13,525 bases of DNA from an uncultured Gemmatimonadota bacterium (GTDB taxonomy: Bacteria > Gemmatimonadota > Gemmatimonadetes > Gemmatimonadales > Gemmatimonadaceae), in assembly GCA_903894655.1 (NCBI GenBank), contig CAITQY010000085.1, forward strand, positions 1 to 13,525, read 5' to 3'. Below the pieces are notes generated by a model. It saw nothing but the letters and a program-made list of their open reading frames with translations. It did no database searches and was not told the DNA's origin. How positions within the stretch are numbered: the stretch's first letter is position 1; each line of letters begins with the position of its first letter. Position numbers and translations under genes: made by a program. Below, in pieces: positions 7,487 to 13,525 of this stretch.

Positions 7487-10222
7487 GTGAGCGCTACTTC
7501 CCCCGAGCCCCGCGACGTCACCCCGCTCCGCGTCTGTCTCGTGTCCCATACCCATTGGGACCGCGAGTGGTACCATACCGCTGCTCGCTTCCGCCAACGG
7601 CTCGTCGCGCTCCTCGATGCCCTCCTCGCGCGCCCCATCGCCGACGAGTGCTTTCTCCTCGACGGGCAGGCGATCACGCTCCTGGACTATCTCGAGGTCC
7701 GCCCAGAGCAGGAGGTCGCACTCCGTGCGCGTTTGCAGTCTGGAGCGCTCGAGGCCGGTCCGTGGTTCGTGCTCGCCGACAATCTCATCCCATCGGGCGA
7801 AGCGATCCTGCGGAATCTCGAGGCGGGCCGTCGGGTGTTGAGCCGGTTTGGCGCCGTCCCGCCGCCGGTGGCGTATTGCCCCGATACCTTCGGGCATCCG
7901 GCGGCGCTGCCGGCCATCGCCGCCGGCTTCGGGTTCCCCGTGGCGATTGTCTGGCGCGGCGCCGGTGGTGCTGCGCACCCCGCCTCCGATGCCTTTCGCT
8001 GGCAGGCGGCGGACGGTTCCACCGTGGTGGCGCACCATCTGCCGCCCGATGGATATGAATTCGGCAGCGCACTGCCGGTCACGGTGGAGGGCGCGAAGGC
8101 GCGGTGGCAGCGGATGCAGCCTGTGCTGGCAGCGCGTAATCGCACCGGAATTGTTGTGCTGCTCAACGGCGCTGATCACCACGCGCTGCAGCCTGACATC
8201 GTACACGCGGCGGCGGCCCTCCGTGATGCCGCTGCCCCGTCGGCGCGCGTGCAGCGCGCGTCGCTCACGGAGTTCGTGTCGCTCTTTGGCGCGACCACGC
8301 GCGATGCCGCGCTGCCGGTGGTGAGCGGGGAACTGCGTGATTCGTACGGCTACGCGTGGACGCTCGGCGGCACGTTGGGCACCCGCGCTCAACAAAAGCG
8401 TCAGAACGCGCTGTTGGAGCGGGCGTTGCTCCGCGATGTCGAGCCGTGGTTGGCGCTCTCGTGGTTGCACCAGGCGGCCCCAAGCTCGCGCGCCACAGCG
8501 CTCGACGGCCGGCTCACCCTGATGCAGTTGCCCACGCTGCTGAACACGGCGTGGCAAGAGCTGTTGGCCACGCATCCTCACGACACGTTGTGCGGCTGCT
8601 CCATCGACGAGGTGGCCCGCGCCATGGACACACGGCAGGAGAGCGTGCGGTCGCAGGTGCGTGGCCTGCGACAGGCCGCCCTGCAACTTGCGCTACAACA
8701 CGACGACGTCGCCGCGCGATCACGGGCCATCAATCCGCTCCCCGAGCAGGCCATCGTGGTGCGAAATCGCGCGGCGATCGCGCGCGGCGGCATCGTCGAG
8801 CTCCGCCTCCTCGAGACCTTGGGTGACGTCGCCGTCGGTCCTGGTGGTGCCGGCGTCCCGCCGGTTGTCGTGAGCGCGCCGGTCGTGCCTCCGTCGGTCG
8901 CGCCTCCGCCGGTCGCGCCTCCGCACGTCGCCGGTCTTGTGGTCCAGCCGCTGAACAGCCGTGTCGTGCATCGGCGACGGGAGTCGCCGCAGCACTATCC
9001 CGACAATGATCTCGTGCGCGTGCACCGAGCGGTGGCCTGGGTCCCGCCCGTTCCGGCGTTCGGGTTACGGCTGTTCGGTGTGGATGGCGTTGAGGACGAT
9101 CGTGCCCCATCGGCGGTGCGCATTGAGGAGTCGGCGTCAGTGGTGGTGCTCGACAATGGCCGGCTTCGGGTCGTCGTTTGCAACGGCCAGGTGGTCGTCG
9201 AACAGCACGGGCGCCGCCTCGAGAACGCGTTGACGATCGCGAGCATCGGCGACGTCGGCGACAGCTACACGCCGGCGTTGCGCGGCACCCCCGAGCTACT
9301 CGCCTGCGTCGGCGTGCGGGTGCGGCATCGTGGTCCGCTGCGCGCGTCCGTGCGACTCCGTTGGGCGTCGGCGTCACGCGATATTCGCGTGGACACGACC
9401 CTCGTGCTGGACGCGGACGCCGAGCTGCTGCGGTGTGATGTGCGCGGCATGAATCGCCGTCGACATCACCGGTTGCAGCTCACGTGGCATACCGGATTCA
9501 CCGATGCGGTCACGGTGGCCGACGCAGCGTTCGGCCCGGTCGAACGCCGCGTTGCGGTCGCGCCCGCAAGCGGAACGACGATGGAAACCGTCGTGCCCAC
9601 CATGCCCATGCATCGCTGGGCCACACAGGAGCAGCTCGGTCACTGCGTCACGGTATTCGCCGACGGGCTCGCCGAAGCCGAGTCCAAACCCGGCACCCTG
9701 TCCCTCACGCTGGTGCGCGCCATCGGGGAGCTCTCGCGGGGCGATCTGCCCGAGCGCCCAGGTCACGCGGGATGGCCCGCGCCGACGCCCGGCGCGCAGT
9801 GTCTCGGGCGGTTCACCGCCCGCGTCGGTCTCATGTTGCACGACGCGGGACCCGGCCGCGCGGAATGCATCAGCCAAGCCGCCGACGCGCTTCTGGTGCC
9901 CCTCTGCGGCGAGACGTGGCGCGATCTCGAGGCGCCGCAGACGCGTTCACGCATCGCCGGCCCCGAGCTGCATGGCGCTGGCCTCGAAGCCTCGGCCGTC
10001 ACGATGGCGCAGCGTGCCGACGGGATCATCGTGCGGGCGGTGAACCTCACCACCGATACCGTGCAAGGCCATTGGATGCTTCCGCACGACGGACCGTGGG
10101 TGGTGACCCGCGTGCGGCTCGACGAGACCCCACTCGCTCCCCCTACGCAGGGTGGCGCGCGGGTGAACTTCGAAGCCGGACCGCGAGAGATCATCTCGCT
10201 GCACGTCGCGCGCGCGACCTGA
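7487..10222 (+). CDS. Glycoside hydrolase family 38 (alpha-mannosidase-like)
   Basis: A 911-residue zinc-dependent retaining glycosidase of family GH38, expected to remove alpha-mannose units. The catalytic domain is roughly 14-300, followed by a helical part to about 400. Expected zinc ligands are His23 and Asp25 (HTHWDREW), Asp133, also the nucleophile (CPDTFGHP), and His365 (HPHDTLCGC). NGADHHALQ (227-235) and GELRDSYGYAWTLGGTLGTR (281-300) are further family motifs. The C-terminal part, from about 485, is beta-rich and includes ENALTIASIGDVGDSYTP. No signal peptide is visible, so it is probably cytosolic and acts on imported glycans. The GTG at 7487 is the first usable start after an in-frame stop at 7475, with no clear ribosome site. 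A Val/Pro-rich linker near 455-482 separates the halves. The 3' end faces the permease genes with a 25-base gap. Family is firm; linkage specificity is unknown. Confidence 0.95.
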   Translation: MSATSPEPRDVTPLRVCLVSHTHWDREWYHTAARFRQRLVALLDALLARPIADECFLLDGQAITLLDYLEVRPEQEVALRARLQSGALEAGPWFVLADNLIPSGEAILRNLEAGRRVLSRFGAVPPPVAYCPDTFGHPAALPAIAAGFGFPVAIVWRGAGGAAHPASDAFRWQAADGSTVVAHHLPPDGYEFGSALPVTVEGAKARWQRMQPVLAARNRTGIVVLLNGADHHALQPDIVHAAAALRDAAAPSARVQRASLTEFVSLFGATTRDAALPVVSGELRDSYGYAWTLGGTLGTRAQQKRQNALLERALLRDVEPWLALSWLHQAAPSSRATALDGRLTLMQLPTLLNTAWQELLATHPHDTLCGCSIDEVARAMDTRQESVRSQVRGLRQAALQLALQHDDVAARSRAINPLPEQAIVVRNRAAIARGGIVELRLLETLGDVAVGPGGAGVPPVVVSAPVVPPSVAPPPVAPPHVAGLVVQPLNSRVVHRRRESPQHYPDNDLVRVHRAVAWVPPVPAFGLRLFGVDGVEDDRAPSAVRIEESASVVVLDNGRLRVVVCNGQVVVEQHGRRLENALTIASIGDVGDSYTPALRGTPELLACVGVRVRHRGPLRASVRLRWASASRDIRVDTTLVLDADAELLRCDVRGMNRRRHHRLQLTWHTGFTDAVTVADAAFGPVERRVAVAPASGTTMETVVPTMPMHRWATQEQLGHCVTVFADGLAEAESKPGTLSLTLVRAIGELSRGDLPERPGHAGWPAPTPGAQCLGRFTARVGLMLHDAGPGRAECISQAADALLVPLCGETWRDLEAPQTRSRIAGPELHGAGLEASAVTMAQRADGIIVRAVNLTTDTVQGHWMLPHDGPWVVTRVRLDETPLAPPTQGGARVNFEAGPREIISLHVARAT
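8882..8926 (+). repeat. Three tandem 15-base units encoding a Val/Pro linker in GH38
   Basis: The units are 8882-8896, 8897-8911 and 8912-8926, nearly identical and in frame, giving VVPPS, VAPPP and VAPPH (residues 466-480). Flanking codons (GVPPVVVSAP) continue the same composition. This is consistent with slippage or unequal crossover expanding a flexible interdomain linker. Confidence 0.8.
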
Positions 10223-10247
10223 GTGCCGAACGGCGTCGGCGGCAACG

Positions 10248-11081
10248 TTATCGCGGTGTGTCTTTCGCGCGGTTATCGCCCAACGCCTCACCAACCACCG
10301 TGCACGCCACGACGGTGATCACCAGCAAGACGCCGGGGACCAGGGCAATCCACGGCGCGACCAACAGCCATTCTCGACCACCCGCGATCATGTTGCCCCA
10401 GCTCGATGCCGGCGGCTGAATCCCGAGGCCCAAAAACGACAGGCCGCTCTCCAGTAAAATCGCGTTACCGACCCCCAGCGTGATCGCCACCAACGCGCTG
10501 CCCATCGCATTCGGCAACACATGCCGCCGCAACACCCGCCACGTCGGCACTCCGAGCGCGTGTGCCCCTTCCACGTACGCCAGCCCGCGGACGCCCTGCA
10601 CATCGGCCCGCACCAGGCGCATGACCGACATCCAGCCGGTCAGGCCCAGCACGGTGATTACCACGCCAAGCCCCGGTCCCCAGAGCGATGCAATCACGAG
10701 CAGCAACACCAGGCGGGGAATCGCCAGTAGTGCGTCACCCAACGCCACGATCGCCCGATCAGCCAGGCCGCCGCGCCACCCGGCGATCGCGCCCAGCACG
10801 ATGCCCAGCACGCCGCTCAGCGCCGATCCGGTCACGCCGACGCCGAGGGAAATACGAGCGCCGGTCCATAGACGTACGAGCAGGTCGCGGCCGAAGGCGT
10901 CCGTGCCGAGCAGATGCCACACGCCGCGCCCATCGCGCGAGAACGGCGGCACGAGCCGTGTGGCCAGTACGTCGCCGATGTCGCGCGCGCCGTCCGAGGC
11001 TAACGCGGGCACCAGAATCGCCGCGAGCGTCATGGCCATCAACACCCCGGTCGCCCACGGCGACGTCCGCCTCACCGTCAC
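10248..11081 (-). CDS. ABC transporter permease, DppC/OppC type
   Basis: Second membrane subunit of a peptide/nickel-type ABC importer, 277 residues, normal for the family. It has one N-terminal helix (about 10-28), the hallmark GTDAFGRDLLVRLWTGARISLG (59-80), a core of several helices from about 81 to 262, the EAA loop that docks the ATPase (EGAHALGVPTWRVLRRHVLPN, 171-191), and the signature SGLSFLGLGIQPPASSWGNM (212-231). The C-terminus (GEALGDNRAKDTPR) lacks the usual RDxLDP ending. The start is GTG at 11081, chosen because it overlaps the upstream permease stop as GTGA and places the first helix correctly. The same frame stays open far upstream, but that part is a shadow of the partner gene. 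The substrate is probably short peptides; nickel or another small solute is possible. Confidence 0.95.
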   Translation of the reverse strand: MTVRRTSPWATGVLMAMTLAAILVPALASDGARDIGDVLATRLVPPFSRDGRGVWHLLGTDAFGRDLLVRLWTGARISLGVGVTGSALSGVLGIVLGAIAGWRGGLADRAIVALGDALLAIPRLVLLLVIASLWGPGLGVVITVLGLTGWMSVMRLVRADVQGVRGLAYVEGAHALGVPTWRVLRRHVLPNAMGSALVAITLGVGNAILLESGLSFLGLGIQPPASSWGNMIAGGREWLLVAPWIALVPGVLLVITVVACTVVGEALGDNRAKDTPR

Positions 11082-12058
11082 GACGTCCGCCGGCGCGGAT
11101 CGAGTTGTAGCAGGACCACATCGGCCAGCGCATTGGCCGTCACCACCGCGCCGGCATACACGAGCGTGAGTCCGAGTACCACCGGATAGTCGCGTGCCGC
11201 GATCGCCGAGAGCATGGTGCGCCCCAGTCCGGGCCAGGCGAACACCTGTTCCACGAACACCGAGCCGGCAATTACGCCGGGCAGCGTGAGTCCGAACAGT
11301 ACGACCAACGGTGTGAGGGCGTTGCGCAGCACGTGTGCGCGCTCCACCGCGCCGCGGGTGAGGCCGCGCGCGTACGCGGCCTGCACATGCGGGGCGTTGG
11401 CGGCGTCCCGCAGTGAGCGGCGGGCAAAGCGGGAGACGCCGGCCGCGCCGGGCAACGAGAGCACCAGCAGCGGCAGGACGGCATGTCGCCAACGGTCCAC
11501 CCATCCGATCGCCGTCGGGTCGGCCGTCGGGTCTTGCATCCCGAAGGCGGGTAATCGCATCGACGCCGGCAGCCCAAGCCAGACCACACCCGACGTAAAC
11601 AGCGTGACCATCGCCAGCGCCAGCCAGAAGCTCGGCGCGGCGTAGATCGCCGTCGTGATCGCTGTGATCGCGCGGTCGGCGCGGCGGGACACGCGCAACG
11701 CCTGCAGCATGCCCAGCATCGTGCCGATGACGAAGCTGGCCAACAACGACACGCCGCCGAGAAACAGAGACACCGGCAGCGCCTCGGCGATCACGCGCGT
11801 CACGGGTTCCGCGCGCACAAGACTCACGCCAAGCTCGCCGCGCAGCACGTCGCCGATCCACCGCGCATATTGCATCGGCAGCGGGGCATCCAGCCCCAGT
11901 GCGGTCCGCTGTCGGGCCGCCTCGTCGGCGGATGCCGTCGGGGAGATCAGCAACGTCGCCGGATCACCCGGCGCCAGATGGATCAGCGCGAAGGTGATGG
12001 TGGTGACGAGCCAGAGCAGCAGGAGCGCGTCGAGCACGCGCGACAAGAGACGATGCAC
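11078..12058 (-). CDS. ABC transporter permease, DppB/OppB type
   Basis: First membrane subunit of the same importer, 326 residues. The N-terminus is classical: a helix at about 8-28 ending in HLAPGDPATLL. Then come a periplasmic stretch (about 40-95, including LGLDAPLPMQYARWIGDVLRGELG), further helices, and the EAA loop (about 225-250, AAYARGLTRGAVERAHVLRNALTP). VFVEQVFAWPGLGRTMLSAI (267-286), RDYPVV (289-294) and the closing LDPRRR are all family signatures. The start is GTG at 12058; no alternative start close upstream gives a better protein. Its stop overlaps the DppC-type start by GTGA, so the two permeases are translated together. The start codon lies only 6 bases from the assigned start of the divergent binding-protein gene. 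Family is secure. Confidence 0.95.
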   Translation of the reverse strand: MHRLLSRVLDALLLLWLVTTITFALIHLAPGDPATLLISPTASADEAARQRTALGLDAPLPMQYARWIGDVLRGELGVSLVRAEPVTRVIAEALPVSLFLGGVSLLASFVIGTMLGMLQALRVSRRADRAITAITTAIYAAPSFWLALAMVTLFTSGVVWLGLPASMRLPAFGMQDPTADPTAIGWVDRWRHAVLPLLVLSLPGAAGVSRFARRSLRDAANAPHVQAAYARGLTRGAVERAHVLRNALTPLVVLFGLTLPGVIAGSVFVEQVFAWPGLGRTMLSAIAARDYPVVLGLTLVYAGAVVTANALADVVLLQLDPRRRTS

Positions 12059-12064
12059 GTGGGG

Positions 12065-13525
12065 ATGATGCCTCGTGGCGCGAGCACGTCAACCCACGCG
12101 CCGCGTTGGATGGCGATCGGGCTCGCGGCACTGTCGACCGCCGGTCTCCTGGCCTGCGGGCGCCCCGACCGGCCGGCGGGAACCATCGTCATGGCCTCCG
12201 GGGCCGACCTCGAGTCGGGGAATCCACTGGTTACGGTGCATCCGTTGTCCCGCCAACTGCAGCGGCACGCGCTGTTCGTCACTCTCGTGAAGCTCGATAG
12301 CGCCTTGCAGCCAGAACCCTATCTGGCGCGCGCTTGGCAATGGGACGCGTCCCGTCGGACGGTCACCTTCACGCTGTGCCACGGCCTTCGGTGGCACGAC
12401 GGAGTGCCCACGACCGCCGCCGACGTGGCGTTCACTGTGGCCGCGGCGCGCGATACGGCGCTCGGCTCACCGCGGGCCGGCGATGTCGCGGTGATGGATA
12501 GCGTCATCGCCGTCGACGACAGCACGGTGCGCATCGTCTTTCGTGCGCCACGCGCCACGCTGCCCACCGTGCTCGCGGAATTGCCCATCGTGCCGCAGCA
12601 TCTGCTTGATAGCGTGCCGCGCGCCCGCTGGCGCGCACACGCATTCTCGACCGCACCCGTTGGCAACGGACCATTTCGCTTCGTGTCTCGCATCGCGGGT
12701 CGTCAATGGCGCTTCGCGCGCAATGCAGACTTTCCCGCAGCGCTCGGTGGTCCGCCGAACGCACAGCAGATCGTCGTCGCCGTCGTCGACGAGGCCGCCA
12801 CGAAGTTCGCCGGACTCGTGAGCGCTGAGCTCGACGTGGCCGGCGTGTCGCCCACGATGGCCCATCTCGTGGAGCGCGATCCGTCGCTCATGCTGATGAC
12901 GCCACCCGCGCTCTTCTCTACAGTGCTCGCCTTCAACACCACGCGCGCGCCGTTCGACGACGCGCGCGTGCGTCGCGCGATCAGCCTCTCGATCGACCGT
13001 GGGCGACTCGTGCGGGCGGCCGTCGCCGGCTACGGCACGCCCGCCAGCGGCGCCATCCCGCCGGGTTTGCCGGTCTCGACGACCGTCGCGCCGCGTCTCG
13101 ACACCCGGTACGCCGACTCGCTGCTCGATGCCGCCGGCTGGACGCGCCCTCGTGCCGGAGCGGGCCGAACGCGTGGCGGCGTGCCGCTCGCCGTCACGTT
13201 ACTCACGGGCGGCGGCGGCGACATGGCCGTCGAGCAACTCGTGCAAGCTGATCTCGCGGCCCGCGGCGTCACGCTCACGCTGCGCGTGATGGAGCTGGCC
13301 TCGTTTCTCGCCACGGTGCGCGCGCCGCGCAAACAGTTCGATGTCGCGCTCACCGGCATCCCCGGTGATATCGCGCTCGGCCACCTGTCAGCCTTGTTCG
13401 CTACCGCGCAGCGCGGTGGCGCGCTCGATTATACCGGTCTGCATACCCCAGTGCTCGATGCCACACTCGCCGCCGCGCGCGGCGCCGCTCCTGCTGATGC
13501 CGCCGCCGCGTGGCGCGCGGTAGCC
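12065..13525 (+). CDS. ABC transporter substrate-binding lipoprotein, family 5 (peptide/nickel type), 3'-truncated
   Basis: The frame from ATG 12065 stays open for 487 codons to the last base, so the C-terminus (perhaps 50-100 residues) lies outside. It encodes the extracytoplasmic solute receptor of the adjacent importer. The N-terminus is a lipoprotein signal: charged MMPRGASTSTHAPRW, a hydrophobic stretch, and the lipobox LLAC with Cys31, predicting a membrane-anchored protein. Family 5 motifs are LRWHDGVPTTAADVAFT (108-124), APVGNGPFRFV (197-207, a variant of the usual GTGPY) and LAFNTTRAPFDDARVRRAIS (288-307). The start is uncertain: in-frame ATG 12053, GTG 12059 and ATG 12068 are alternatives, and none has a strong ribosome site. 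ATG 12110 would leave an unusually short, uncharged signal. It is divergent from the permeases. Confidence 0.92.
   Translation, partial: MMPRGASTSTHAPRWMAIGLAALSTAGLLACGRPDRPAGTIVMASGADLESGNPLVTVHPLSRQLQRHALFVTLVKLDSALQPEPYLARAWQWDASRRTVTFTLCHGLRWHDGVPTTAADVAFTVAAARDTALGSPRAGDVAVMDSVIAVDDSTVRIVFRAPRATLPTVLAELPIVPQHLLDSVPRARWRAHAFSTAPVGNGPFRFVSRIAGRQWRFARNADFPAALGGPPNAQQIVVAVVDEAATKFAGLVSAELDVAGVSPTMAHLVERDPSLMLMTPPALFSTVLAFNTTRAPFDDARVRRAISLSIDRGRLVRAAVAGYGTPASGAIPPGLPVSTTVAPRLDTRYADSLLDAAGWTRPRAGAGRTRGGVPLAVTLLTGGGGDMAVEQLVQADLAARGVTLTLRVMELASFLATVRAPRKQFDVALTGIPGDIALGHLSALFATAQRGGALDYTGLHTPVLDATLAAARGAAPADAAAAWRAVA

Noticed and set aside
7433..8686. 417-codon minus-strand frame opposite the GH38 N-terminal half
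   Set aside because: Its Arg/His/Ala/Gly-rich composition is typical of a shadow frame, and the GH38 catalytic motifs are intact on the plus strand.
10224..10244. Possible terminator between the convergent GH38 and permease genes
   Set aside because: Only 5-bp stems can be drawn, with competing pairings and no T run on either strand.
11082..11861. Upstream extension of the DppC-type frame, which would make a 537-residue protein
   Set aside because: The extension overlaps the DppB-type gene out of frame and has no domain. The family length and first helix fit the GTG at 11081.
12110..12112. Alternative ATG start for the binding protein
   Set aside because: It would leave a 15-residue signal with no positive charge before the lipobox Cys; the upstream starts give a normal charged signal region.
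10248..13525. GH38 gene and ABC importer as one glycan-utilisation locus
   Set aside because: The permeases and binding protein are of the peptide/nickel class, and the GH38 gene is convergent with them, so nothing shows they act together.

Overview
The window is GC-rich, densely coded bacterial DNA. Genes are tightly packed, with several start/stop overlaps, and no gene-free gap exceeds about 135 bases. The gene mix is an S9 peptidase, an AIM24-family protein, biosynthetic arginine decarboxylase, a Mn-type superoxide dismutase, a DedA protein, a GH38 glycosidase and a peptide-type ABC importer with a lipoprotein binding protein. This suggests a free-living Gram-negative heterotroph. A Gemmatimonadota-like origin is my inference from composition and gene style; no marker gene here proves it. 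I see no rRNA, tRNA, CRISPR array, insertion sequence or phage gene.

Layout. (1) Positions 1-5963, plus strand: the C-terminal part of an S9 prolyl-oligopeptidase-like enzyme overlaps a TIGR00266/AIM24-family gene. After a hairpin-rich gap come speA (arginine decarboxylase) and a YIP1-type membrane protein, joined by an ATGA overlap. A strong stem-loop with a T tract at 5993-6028 ends this block. (2) Positions 6053-7351, minus strand: a DedA membrane protein followed by sodA. (3) Positions 7487-10222, plus strand: a cytosolic GH38 alpha-mannosidase-like enzyme of 911 residues with an internal Val/Pro repeat linker. (4) Positions 10248-12058, minus strand: two overlapping DppB/DppC-type permease genes, convergent with the GH38 gene. 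(5) Position 12065 to the right edge, plus strand: an extracellular family 5 solute-binding lipoprotein, divergent from the permeases with only 6 bases between assigned start codons and open at the window end.

How the genes work together. The binding protein and two permeases form most of one oligopeptide/nickel-type ABC importer; its ATPase genes are not in the window. SpeA would make agmatine for polyamine synthesis; no agmatine-processing gene is visible. SodA and DedA are plausibly co-transcribed. I found no convincing previously undescribed multi-gene system. The most notable points are the nearly gapless divergent arrangement inside the ABC locus, the repeat linker in the GH38 enzyme, and the translational coupling of speA with a YIP1 protein and of the S9 peptidase with the AIM24 protein.
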